Shown here in pieces: positions 1-6,280 of a stretch of DNA of 6,445 nt. Numbering within the stretch: position 1 is the first letter of the stretch; each line of letters opens with the position of its first letter. Under the pieces are notes generated by a model that saw only the letters and a program-made list of their open reading frames with translations, had not been told where the DNA came from and searched no databases. Both the position numbers and the translations under genes were made by a program. The DNA is from an uncultured Lachnospiraceae bacterium (GTDB taxonomy: Bacteria; Bacillota; Clostridia; Lachnospirales; Lachnospiraceae): NCBI GenBank assembly GCA_910588885.1, contig CAJUSQ010000145.1, positions 1 through 6,445 of the forward strand, in the 5' to 3' direction.

Positions 1-1
1 T

Positions 2-340
2 TATTCTGATGCAGACCGCTTAAACCAGATTATCAGTATTTTTCTTGATAATGCCATTTCATACTCTCCACCTGATTCCGAAATTTCATTAAATGCATCA
101 GCAGGAAAAAATGAATTGATAATTACAATTATTGATCATGGAATTGGAATCAGTGACAAGGATAAACCTTTTATATTTAACCGCTTCTATCAATGTGATA
201 AATCCCGTACCAAAAGAGAACATTTTGGACTCGGACTTAGTATTGCAAATGAATTAGTCAGTAAACTGGACGGACAAATCCGGCTATGTGATACCACTGG
301 CGGCGGATGCACTTTCAAAATATTTCTTCCCTTAAAATAA
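2..340 (+). CDS. Sensor histidine kinase, C-terminal ATPase domain (5' end outside window)
   Basis: The frame is open from base 2 and runs 112 codons to a TAA stop. It reads as the catalytic (HATPase_c) end of a two-component sensor kinase, which binds ATP and phosphorylates a histidine in the missing upstream part. Visible motifs in order are an N box with FLDNAISYSP (about 16-25 of the fragment), a G1 box DHGIGI (about 45-50), an F box with FIFNRFYQ, and a G2 box GLGLSIA, followed by the usual closing strand GGGCTFKIFLPL. These make the domain call secure. Sensor and dimerisation regions lie left of the window, so signal and partner cannot be told. The DNA is clearly more AT-rich than the - strand operon to the right, so this block may have a different origin. 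It faces that operon tail to tail. The stop codon is directly joined to a truncated acetyltransferase remnant. Confidence 0.9.
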   Translation, partial: YSDADRLNQIISIFLDNAISYSPPDSEISLNASAGKNELIITIIDHGIGISDKDKPFIFNRFYQCDKSRTKREHFGLGLSIANELVSKLDGQIRLCDTTGGGCTFKIFLPLK

Positions 341-476
341 GTCGCTTGGATTTAAAGAAACCTATATTCCGTCAGAACACATTGGTTTATATGAGAAGTA
401 CGGATATCATTATGTTAAAGATATTGTAAACTATGGCAATGGGATAGACCGTTTGTACGTCAAACAATTAGGTTAA
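336..476 (+). pseudogene. Truncated GNAT-family acetyltransferase, C-terminal remnant
   Basis: From base 336, in a different frame from the kinase, the + strand reads about 45 residues to a TAA at 474-476. They contain LGFKETYIPSEHIGLYEKYG followed by YHYVKDIVNYGNGIDRLYVK. The IGLYEKYGY block is the familiar end of the GNAT fold (the acetyl-CoA side helix and last strands), and the closing YGN...RLYVK also fits that family. The frame is closed upstream by an in-frame stop at 333-335. There is therefore no room for the roughly 100 N-terminal residues with the main acetyl-CoA binding motif, and no start codon or ribosome binding site of its own. I read this as a broken gene left by a deletion or recombination whose breakpoint lies around 333-342, at the kinase stop codon. 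Alternatives are a sequencing or assembly join, or a fortuitous short ORF. The family call rests on pattern recognition only. Confidence 0.6.
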
Positions 477-517
477 TTAGATTTTGGTATTAATAGACAG
501 GCTTTTATACATCACTT

Positions 518-549
518 TGCCCCGGTGACGCAAATCGCCGGGGCATTTT
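518..549 (+). terminator. Intrinsic terminator closing the + strand block
   Basis: An 11-bp stem, TGCCCCGGTGA (518-528) against TCGCCGGGGCA (535-545), has one T-G wobble, a 6-base CGCAAA loop and then TTTTC (546-550). It lies 41 bases after the stop of the GNAT remnant and suits termination of + strand transcripts. On the - strand the same stem is followed by AAGTGATG with no T run, so it is a poor terminator for the convergent operon. It may still slow or block read-through from that side, since it begins 33 bases past the stop of the last - strand gene. Confidence 0.85.
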
Positions 550-578
550 CATTTAGACAGGAGACTTACCGGCCGCCG

Positions 579-797
579 CTACAAAAGCAGATCTCCGGAA
601 GCAGAGGTGCTGTATGGTCTTCCAAGCTTCGTATACAAATAATCAATCAGCTCCAAAAACATTCCCAGAATCCAGAAAACTGCCCCGAAGCATAACACCA
701 CCAAGATTAAAAACAGCCCCTTGAGCAATCTCACGGTCTTTTGGGGAAACCTTTTTTCCGCCGTTTTTCCTTTTTCTTCAAATCCCATCTTTTTCAA
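579..797 (-). CDS. Small single-pass membrane protein downstream of the ABC permease
   Basis: This is a 72-residue protein of unknown function. I do not recognise its family. It has a basic, charged N-terminus (MKKMGFEEKGKTAEKR), one strong hydrophobic segment at about residues 25-50 (GLFLILVVLCFGAVFWILGM and onward) and a short polar tail. The positive-inside rule predicts a cytoplasmic N-terminus. The start used is TTG at 797, with AAGGAAAGGG 9 bases upstream. An in-frame ATG at 786-788 is the alternative and would shorten it by three residues. It follows the permease stop by 17 bases on the same strand, so it is probably the last gene of the transporter transcript. The hydrophobic segment and codon pattern argue for a real gene. 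Possible roles are an accessory subunit of the transporter or an unrelated small membrane protein. The last ten residues are low in character and may not matter. Confidence 0.6.
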   Translation of the reverse strand: MKKMGFEEKGKTAEKRFPQKTVRLLKGLFLILVVLCFGAVFWILGMFLELIDYLYTKLGRPYSTSASGDLLL

Positions 798-814
798 TGA
801 TCCTAACCCTTTCC

Positions 815-2833
815 TTAGAAAATTACGATATGGTAGTAAGCTCTGGAGGTAATCCGGTACACCAGCACATAAAACAGTGCAAACAGGATATAACAGCCAG
901 CCGTAACCTCGGCCAAAAGCAGCGTATCCGACAGCCCGAATATCAGAAGCAGCCGGGTTACAATGGGGAATGCAAACAGGAGATGAAGGCCCGCCATCAA
1001 AAGCGGAAGAAAGAACACCATCAGCACCTGGGAATTAACGCTCCGCTTGATTTCCCGTTTCGTCATGCCAACCTTCCGCATAATGCCAAACCGGGACTGA
1101 TCCTCATAGCCTTCGGAAATCTGTTTATAATAAATAATCAAAACCGCCGCAAAAATAAATACCAGTCCCAACAGGATCCCCAGGAAAAACATGCCCCCGT
1201 ACAGGGAATAAAACCCGTTCCGCTCCACGGCCCGGCTCTCTACACTCACCTCCGGAAAGGCCCCGGCTTCCGTCTGCAGCTGAGAAAGCCGCTGGGAAAT
1301 CTCATTGGCAATTACGATCTGCTCCTCATTACTGCAGTTCAGATCAAATCCATAATAATCATGCAAATCCGAAGAATTGTCCTGATAAATCTCCGCCTGT
1401 ACGTCAAAGATTTTCATAATGGTTTCAAAGTCCGGTACAAAAACATAATAAGAAGAAACAACCTGCATGGCCGATGTGCCGTTTTCCACAAATTCCGAAA
1501 CCTTTTCCTTCACCTGCATGGGCGCACAGCCCTGAATCTGAAGGCTGTCATAGGGAAACTCGCTCCGTCCGCTGTACAGCAGCACTTCCCCCTCTGCAAG
1601 GGTCTTTTCCTCTCCCATCAGCTGATTGTAATCCGAAACAGGCAGAAAGAAAAACTGTTTCACATTCTGGTACCCGGACATGGAAAACCCCTCCAGCTCA
1701 TCAATATCAAAAATAACCCGGTTTTCCTCCACATAACCGCCCACACTTAAAAAACGGTAGTGCAGGATATTTTCCGCCAGCATCCCATGCTCTCCCAACA
1801 CCTGCCGGGCCGCATTCCGGACCGACTCGGCATAGGTTTCTTCCATACTATAAGTATCCAATACAATTTCCCTGGGATAGCGGTTTTTCCAACTGCTTTC
1901 AGCGCCTAAAAACAGACAGGCGGTGGAAGAAATCATCACCAGCACCATGGTGGACAGGATGCAGATAGAAGCCAGCCCCGCGCCGTTCCGTTTCATCCGG
2001 AATACCATAGACGAAACCGAAACAAAATGGTTGGTTTTGTAATAATAGCCTCTGCGCTTCTGCAGCAGCCGGCAAAAAACCACGGAGCCGGCAATAAAAA
2101 GCAGGTAAGTACCGAGAATTACCAGACTCACCGCTACAAAGAACCAGAGCATGGCGGAAAGGGGATCCTTAATAACCACGGCCAGATAATAAGCCGCCCC
2201 AAGAAGCACCGCCCCAATGACTGCACCCAGCCAGTTGGCCTTCGGCGGCTTCTCCCCAAAGGATTCGCTGTGCATCAGCTCGATGGGCTTCGCAATGTAA
2301 ATCTGGCGGACGCTGTTCAACAGAATCAGGCCGAAAATCACCAGAAACAGCAGGGTCGTACTGAGAACAACACCCCATTCCACAGTAAAAATATAAGTGC
2401 TTTCCGCTTCCAGAATCTTTGCCATGCAAAGTTCTGCAATTTTAGAAAATAAAATCCCGCAGAACAGGCCAAACACCAAAGAAACGCCTGCCGCAAACAT
2501 ACTTTCCCAGAACAGCACCCGGAATAGATTCCATTTTCCCATGCCTAAAATATTGTAAAGGCCAAACTCCTTTTTCCTGCGCCGAATTAAAAAAGAATTG
2601 GTATAAAACAGGAAAATCAGCGCAAACACGGCGATAATTCCGGTACCGAAGCCCAGAATCATCTGCATTTCCGAGCCGCCCCGCATGGAAGCTACCGACT
2701 CGCTTCGGGTCAGATATTGGATGATATAGTACATCATCACCATGCCGATGCAGGTAAAGAGATAGGGCAGATAAATTTTTCGGTTCTTATAAATTCCGCT
2801 GACAGCCAGCTTCGGATAAAACATTTTTCTCAT
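815..2833 (-). CDS. ABC transporter permease, FtsX-like, BceB/VraG type (peptide antibiotic detoxification)
   Basis: A 672-residue membrane subunit of an antimicrobial-peptide resistance transporter, close to the usual length of BceB-type permeases. Hydrophobic segments fall at about 20-40, 57-82, 106-130, 152-173, 202-220, 228-254 and 284-309. A large soluble region follows at about 310-543, then segments at about 545-569, 602-624 and 640-660. This is the ten-helix BceB layout with the extracellular ligand-sensing domain between helices 7 and 8. FtsX-family loops are visible: RRRKKEFGLYNILGMGK at 84-100 and its counterpart RFGIMRKVGMTKREI at 581-595, which contact the ATPase. The start ATG overlaps the ATPase stop (ATGA), with AGGTGG 9 bases upstream, so the two are translationally coupled. 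In known systems the pair protects cell-wall lipid intermediates from peptides such as bacitracin, nisin or mersacidin-like lantibiotics, and also signals to the partner kinase. The actual substrate cannot be read here. Confidence 0.93.
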   Translation of the reverse strand: MRKMFYPKLAVSGIYKNRKIYLPYLFTCIGMVMMYYIIQYLTRSESVASMRGGSEMQMILGFGTGIIAVFALIFLFYTNSFLIRRRKKEFGLYNILGMGKWNLFRVLFWESMFAAGVSLVFGLFCGILFSKIAELCMAKILEAESTYIFTVEWGVVLSTTLLFLVIFGLILLNSVRQIYIAKPIELMHSESFGEKPPKANWLGAVIGAVLLGAAYYLAVVIKDPLSAMLWFFVAVSLVILGTYLLFIAGSVVFCRLLQKRRGYYYKTNHFVSVSSMVFRMKRNGAGLASICILSTMVLVMISSTACLFLGAESSWKNRYPREIVLDTYSMEETYAESVRNAARQVLGEHGMLAENILHYRFLSVGGYVEENRVIFDIDELEGFSMSGYQNVKQFFFLPVSDYNQLMGEEKTLAEGEVLLYSGRSEFPYDSLQIQGCAPMQVKEKVSEFVENGTSAMQVVSSYYVFVPDFETIMKIFDVQAEIYQDNSSDLHDYYGFDLNCSNEEQIVIANEISQRLSQLQTEAGAFPEVSVESRAVERNGFYSLYGGMFFLGILLGLVFIFAAVLIIYYKQISEGYEDQSRFGIMRKVGMTKREIKRSVNSQVLMVFFLPLLMAGLHLLFAFPIVTRLLLIFGLSDTLLLAEVTAGCYILFALFYVLVYRITSRAYYHIVIF

Positions 2834-3594
2834 TTGATTTCACCACCTGTCGAAAGTAAAGTAAAAGTATCGGAAATTTTCTGGTACAACGCCTGGTCCG
2901 TATCCTCTCCCCGGTAAATTTGATGGAACACCTCTCCGTCCTTAATAAACAGTACCCGTCCCGCACGGCTGGCCGCTTTCACGGAATGGGTCACCATCAA
3001 AATGGTCTGGCCTTCCCGGTTCAAGTCCGTAAAAAGGGATAATAAGCTGTCGGTAGCCTTGGAATCCAAAGCCCCGGTGGGTTCGTCCGCCAGAATCAGC
3101 TTCGGTCCCATGATCAAGGCCCGGGCTACTGCCGCCCGCTGCTTCTGGCCACCGGATACCTCATAAGGATATTTTTTCATCAAATCCTGAATGCCCAGCT
3201 TTTTCACAATGGGCAAAAGCCGTTCCCGCATCTGCTGATAGCTTCTGCCTGCCAGCACCATGGGCAGGTAAATATTGTCCTCCAGGGAGAATGTGTCCAG
3301 AAGGTTGAAGTCCTGGAACACAAATCCCAGGTTATCCCTTCGAAACTGGGCCAACGTGGATTCCTTAATCTTGGAAAGATCCTTTCCCTCCAGCAGCACC
3401 GTCCCCTCCGTAGGCTTATCCAACGCCGCCAGAATGTTCAAGAGCGTACTTTTTCCGGAGCCGGACTCTCCCATAATCGCCACATACTCTCCCGCTTCCG
3501 CCGTAAAGGACACGTTCTTTAGGGCCATAACCTGATTCCCGCCAAACCGCGTCGTATATATTTTTTTCAGATGGTTCACTTCCAAAATACTCAT
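2830..3594 (-). CDS. ABC transporter ATP-binding protein, BceA/MacB type
   Basis: A 254-residue cytoplasmic ATPase that powers the permease encoded next to it. All nucleotide-binding motifs are intact: Walker A GESGSGKST at 42-50, Q-loop glutamine 94 in FVFQDFNLLD, ABC signature VSGGQ at 146-150, Walker B LILADEP at 166-172 with catalytic Glu171, D-loop ALDS at 175-178 and switch His203 in VTHS. The N-terminal LKKIYTTRFGGNQVMALKNV and the signature context KYPYEVSGGQKQRAAVARAL are characteristic of the LolD/MacB/BceA branch that works with FtsX-like permeases. Start ATG at 3594 has a perfect AAGGAGG nine bases upstream (3604-3610) and its own promoter in the gap upstream. The stop codon overlaps the permease start by 4 bp, consistent with one complex of two ATPases and one permease, as known for BceAB. 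Confidence 0.95.
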   Translation of the reverse strand: MSILEVNHLKKIYTTRFGGNQVMALKNVSFTAEAGEYVAIMGESGSGKSTLLNILAALDKPTEGTVLLEGKDLSKIKESTLAQFRRDNLGFVFQDFNLLDTFSLEDNIYLPMVLAGRSYQQMRERLLPIVKKLGIQDLMKKYPYEVSGGQKQRAAVARALIMGPKLILADEPTGALDSKATDSLLSLFTDLNREGQTILMVTHSVKAASRAGRVLFIKDGEVFHQIYRGEDTDQALYQKISDTFTLLSTGGEIK

Positions 3595-3603
3595 TTCGGT
3601 TTT

Positions 3604-3610
3604 CCTCCTT
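3604..3610 (-). promoter_or_regulatory. Strong Shine-Dalgarno site of the ABC ATPase gene
   Basis: On the - strand AAGGAGG lies 9 bases before the ATG at 3594. It is the best ribosome site in the window and suggests high translation of the transporter genes once transcribed. It confirms the 254-residue start. Confidence 0.85.
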
Positions 3611-3626
3611 TTTTTCTTGTAAAGCT

Positions 3627-3655
3627 ATTATAACAAAAAAGGGAAATGTAAATCC
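3627..3655 (-). promoter_or_regulatory. Extended -10 promoter for the ATPase-permease genes
   Basis: The - strand has TATAAT at 3632-3627 preceded by TGT (3635-3633), giving a TGn-TATAAT extended -10. The hexamer at the normal -35 distance, 3655-3650, is GGATTT, a poor match to TTGACA. A strong extended -10 with a poor -35 fits a promoter that needs an activator, here probably the response regulator encoded upstream. Predicted transcription start is near 3620, giving a leader of roughly 26 bases that holds the Shine-Dalgarno site. The T6 tract of the overlapping terminator sits inside the spacer of this promoter. Confidence 0.65.
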
Positions 3656-3677
3656 ATGCATCTGGCTTACATTTCCC
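3635..3677 (-). terminator. Terminator-like inverted repeat between kinase and ATPase genes
   Basis: Perfect 11-base arms, GGGAAATGTAA (3641-3651) and TTACATTTCCC (3667-3677), are separated by 15 bases. On the - strand the hairpin is followed at once by T6 (3640-3635), the form of an intrinsic terminator, 39 bases after the kinase stop. The stem is only moderately GC-rich and the loop is long, although CCA/TGG inside it could add three pairs. It probably reduces read-through from the regulator-kinase genes into the transporter genes, so that the transporter relies mostly on its own promoter. The same repeat could also be a protein-binding site. Confidence 0.6.
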
Positions 3678-3691
3678 CGGGGGAATGTTAC
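3667..3691. promoter_or_regulatory. Palindromic candidate operator upstream of the transporter promoter
   Basis: A nearly perfect palindrome is centred between 3678 and 3679: ACATTTCCCC against GGGGGAATGT, with one T-G mismatch in ten pairs. It reuses the half-site TTACATTTCCC (3667-3677) and adds a diverged copy, GGGAATGTTAC (3681-3691). The centre lies about 58 bases upstream of the predicted start of the ATPase transcript, upstream of the poor -35. That is a sensible position for an activating OmpR-family regulator, and Bce-type regulators are known to bind inverted repeats just upstream of transporter promoters. The sequence shows the repeat; binding by the neighbouring regulator is inferred. 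Confidence 0.5.
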
Positions 3692-3715
3692 TTTTTTGTA
3701 AGGTTCAAAACCATT

Positions 3716-4708
3716 TTACTCAAATACCGACTCTTCCTTCTGCCAAAGATCCAGCCGTACCACCGTCCCTGCGCCCAGTTCCGATTCCACCGAAATCCCA
3801 TGACCCAGCTTCTCCAGAATCCGTCTGCAAAGATACAGCCCAATCCCGCTGGCCTTTTTATCCCTGCGTCCGTTGCAGCCGGTATAGCCTTTTTCAAAAA
3901 CCCGGGGCAGATCCTCCGGGGCAATGCCGATTCCGGTATCCCGGATACAAAGGGTCTTGGGTGCTTCCAGAAAAATGCTGATAGAGCCATTTTTCGTATA
4001 CTTCAGTGCGTTGGACAAAAGCTGCTCAATTACAAACACCAGCCACTTTTCATCCGTAACGACCTTTTGGCCCACGGGCTCATAAGTCAACGAAATCTTC
4101 CGGTAAATAAACTGGGACGCATACTTGCGCAGGGCCTGCCGCAGCATCCCGTCCAGATCGTATTCCCGGATCACATAATCCGAGCTGTCGGAATCCAGCC
4201 GCAGTACCGCCAACACCATTTCCACATACTGCTCAATCCGGCGCAGCTCCTGGCGTACCTCCCGGGAAAAGCCGCTGTCTTCCCGCTGCAAAATCAAATC
4301 CATAGCTGCTATGGGCGTCTTAATCTGGTGGGCCCAGATGGTATAATACTCCGTCAATTCCTGGTAACGGTTGGCATTTTCGTAAAGACACTGCTGCTTC
4401 TGCCGGTACAACTCCCCTAAAAGCTCCTGGTATAAGGCTTCCAATCCATGCTCTGCGTCCGGAAGCTTCTCCAGGGAAATGCCCACTTCCTCTTTTAATA
4501 AAGAAAGCTGTCGGTATTTTTGCTGAAAATGCAGATAGTTCCGCAAAAACAACAGCAGTCCCACAAAGCCGCAGACTGCACTGGCATAGAGAACCGCTTC
4601 TGCCGGAAGCCCGTACAGAAAAAAGATTGTGAAAAAAATAACGGAAAACAATCCAAAAGCGCCGATTCCCTTTCGGTAACTATACAAATATTGAACAAAA
4701 GATTTCAT
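3716..4708 (-). CDS. Intramembrane-sensing histidine kinase, BceS-like
   Basis: A 330-residue sensor kinase. Two transmembrane helices at about 14-33 and 37-56 are joined by only a few residues (YGLPAE), so there is no extracellular sensor domain. This is the hallmark of BceS-type kinases, which take their signal from the partner ABC transporter rather than binding the peptide directly. After a coiled linker comes the H box YTIWAHQIKTPIAAM with phospho-accepting His127, then the N box EQLLSNALKYT (Asn233), G1 box DTGIGI at 257-262, F-box region VFEKGYTG and G2 box SGIGLYL at 287-293, so the ATPase domain is intact. The start ATG at 4708 follows the regulator stop by 11 bases, with AGGACGG 6 bases upstream. 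The gene is cotranscribed with the regulator. Its 3' end is followed by the terminator-like hairpin and the transporter promoter. Confidence 0.94.
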   Translation of the reverse strand: MKSFVQYLYSYRKGIGAFGLFSVIFFTIFFLYGLPAEAVLYASAVCGFVGLLLFLRNYLHFQQKYRQLSLLKEEVGISLEKLPDAEHGLEALYQELLGELYRQKQQCLYENANRYQELTEYYTIWAHQIKTPIAAMDLILQREDSGFSREVRQELRRIEQYVEMVLAVLRLDSDSSDYVIREYDLDGMLRQALRKYASQFIYRKISLTYEPVGQKVVTDEKWLVFVIEQLLSNALKYTKNGSISIFLEAPKTLCIRDTGIGIAPEDLPRVFEKGYTGCNGRRDKKASGIGLYLCRRILEKLGHGISVESELGAGTVVRLDLWQKEESVFE

Positions 4709-4719
4709 CCCAAACCGTC

Positions 4720-5427
4720 CTAACCTGAAATTCCCTGCCCGGGCTGCTCCTCCGTTTCCGGAATCAGATATCCCATGCCCTTCTTGGTCACAATAAAATC
4801 CCTAAGCCCGGCCCCGTCCAGCTTCTTCCGAAGGCGGGTCATATTTACGGTCAGGGTATTTTCATCCACAAAGCTGTCGGTTTCCCAAAGCCGCTGCATC
4901 AGTGTCTCCCGGCTTACCACCCTGCCTTTTTCCTCCATCAGGGTCAGGAGCATCCGGTACTCATTTTTCGTCAAATCCATCCGTTCCCCCCGGTACATCA
5001 GCGTGGCATCCGCCGTATTCAGAAAGGCTTCCCGATGGGAAAGCATACGCACTTCCCCTGCAAAATCATACGTCCGCCGCAGAATCGCCTGAATTTTGGC
5101 AATCAACACCGACAGCTCAAAGGGCTTTGCAATAAAATCATCCCCACCCATGTTCATGGCCATTACAATATTCATATTATCCGACGCAGAGGAAATAAAT
5201 ACAATGGGCACCTTGGAAACCTTACGAATCTCGCTGCACCAGTGATACCCGTTAAAAAAGGGCAGGGAAATATCCAAAAGCACCAGCTGAGGGGAAAACA
5301 CCGTAAATTCCCCCAAAATATTCCGGAAATCCTGGGCACAGCGTACCTCAAAGCCCCAGGTGCAAAGCTGCTGCTCTATGGCGGCCCCAATGGTCCTGTC
5401 ATCCTCTACAATCAAAATCCGATACAT
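4720..5427 (-). CDS. OmpR/PhoB-family response regulator, BceR-like
   Basis: A 235-residue DNA-binding regulator, partner of the adjacent kinase. The receiver domain (about 1-117) has the acidic pair Asp9-Asp10, phospho-acceptor Asp52 in LVLLDISLP, Ser79 in the switch Thr/Ser position (FISSASD) and Lys101 in FIAKPF. The stretch MAMNMGGDDFIAKPF is typical of the BceR group. The winged-helix domain (about 130-222) contains NEYRMLLTLMEEKGRVVSRE and the recognition helix DENTLTVNMTRLRKKL, followed by the wing GMGYLI. A longer in-frame reading beginning at 5499 would add 24 residues that do not resemble a receiver domain and would run into nfo. The start at 5427 is chosen because MYRILIVEDD is the normal receiver N-terminus and AGGAG lies 7 bases upstream. 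Likely targets are the ATPase-permease promoter at 3627-3655 and the palindrome beside it. Confidence 0.95.
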   Translation of the reverse strand: MYRILIVEDDRTIGAAIEQQLCTWGFEVRCAQDFRNILGEFTVFSPQLVLLDISLPFFNGYHWCSEIRKVSKVPIVFISSASDNMNIVMAMNMGGDDFIAKPFELSVLIAKIQAILRRTYDFAGEVRMLSHREAFLNTADATLMYRGERMDLTKNEYRMLLTLMEEKGRVVSRETLMQRLWETDSFVDENTLTVNMTRLRKKLDGAGLRDFIVTKKGMGYLIPETEEQPGQGISG

Positions 5428-5434
5428 ATCCGTT

Positions 5435-5439
5435 CTCCT
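5435..5439 (-). promoter_or_regulatory. Ribosome binding site that fixes the regulator start
   Basis: AGGAG on the - strand ends 7 bases before the ATG at 5427 and overlaps the TAG stop codon of nfo (5440-5438). It supports the shorter regulator start and suggests that ribosomes finishing nfo may help translation of the regulator. Confidence 0.75.
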
Positions 5440-6274
5440 ATGATTCCTGATAATGTTCCCGAAGCAAGGCAATTTCCGCCCCATAGCCCTCCAATTCATT
5501 GGGCGTTTCCAGGAAAAACGGAAGCTCCCGCAGCTTTGGATGGTTGATGATCCTTACCATGGCCGCAAGCCCGATGCTGCCCTCCCCGATTTTCTCATGG
5601 CGGTCCTTATGGCTTTCAAAGGGGTTCTTGCTGTCGTTCAAATGAACGGCCCGAAGCCGATTTAATCCGATTACCCGGTCAAATTCCTCCAGTACCTCGT
5701 CCAGATGATCCACCAGATCATAACCTGCATCATAGACATGGCAGGTATCCAGGCAGACGCCCATTTTCTCCGTCAGCTCCACCTTGCTTAAAATCGCCTG
5801 CAGCTCCTCAAAGCTTCGTCCCACCTCGGTTCCCTTCCCCGCCATAGTTTCCAAGAGCACGATGGTCTTCTGATCCGGCTTTAAAATCTCGTTGAGCATC
5901 CCGGCAATCAGGTCAATTCCCGTTTCGGCCCCCTGCTTCACATGGCTGCCGGGATGGAAATTATACATGGATTCCGGCAGATACGACAATCTCTCCAAAT
6001 CATCCGCCATGGTATTTTTCGCAAATTCCCTTAGGCCCTCATCCTTGGCACAGGCATTCAGGGTATAGGGCGCATGGGCCAGAATCTTTGCAATCCCCCG
6101 CTCCTTACTGAAATGCACAAAGGCGTCCAAGTCCTCCAAATCCAGGGGCTTTGCTTTCCCTCCCCGGGGATTCCTGGTAAAAAACTGAAAGGTGTTCGCA
6201 TTTATTTTCACGGCCTCCTTCCCCATGGCCAGAAAGCCTTTGGAAGAGGACAGATGACATCCGATTCTTAACAT
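5438..6274 (-). CDS. nfo: Endonuclease IV (AP endonuclease, deoxyribonuclease IV)
   Basis: A 278-residue TIM-barrel metalloenzyme of base excision repair. It cuts the DNA backbone 5' to abasic sites and removes blocked 3' ends, in the cytoplasm. Length matches the family (E. coli Nfo has 285). All nine zinc ligands of the family can be placed: His67 in AHAPY, His107 in FHPGSH, Glu142 in LLETMAG, Asp176 and His179 in CLDTCH, His211 in VHLND, Asp224 and His226 in KDRHEKIGEG, and Glu256 in FLETP. The N-terminal GCHLSSSKG and TFQFFTRNPR are also typical. ATG at 6274 has AGGAG (6285-6281) six bases upstream. It ends 10 bases before the response regulator on the same strand, so the two can share a transcript. 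A functional tie to the resistance module is not needed to explain this. Confidence 0.97.
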   Translation of the reverse strand: MLRIGCHLSSSKGFLAMGKEAVKINANTFQFFTRNPRGGKAKPLDLEDLDAFVHFSKERGIAKILAHAPYTLNACAKDEGLREFAKNTMADDLERLSYLPESMYNFHPGSHVKQGAETGIDLIAGMLNEILKPDQKTIVLLETMAGKGTEVGRSFEELQAILSKVELTEKMGVCLDTCHVYDAGYDLVDHLDEVLEEFDRVIGLNRLRAVHLNDSKNPFESHKDRHEKIGEGSIGLAAMVRIINHPKLRELPFFLETPNELEGYGAEIALLREHYQES

Positions 6275-6280
6275 ATTTTT

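Noticed and set aside
518..545. Hairpin as a main terminator for the - strand operon
   Set aside because: On the - strand the stem is followed by AAGTGATG rather than a T run, so only the + strand reading has the full intrinsic-terminator form.
797..1750. 317-codon open frame on the + strand opposite the permease
   Set aside because: It lies wholly antisense to the well-supported permease. Its product is rich in His, Gln, Lys and Asn with no domain, as expected from the complement of a membrane-protein gene.
3656..4420. 254-codon open frame on the + strand opposite the histidine kinase
   Set aside because: It is antisense to a kinase with every catalytic motif intact. It has no recognisable domain or ribosome site.
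5428..5499. 24-residue N-terminal extension of the response regulator
   Set aside because: The extension overlaps the nfo coding end, has no receiver-domain character, and the ATG at 5427 has a well-placed AGGAG.
5035..5547. 170-codon open frame on the + strand spanning the regulator and the end of nfo
   Set aside because: It is a shadow of two confident genes, with a basic, His/Pro/Asn-rich product and no domain.
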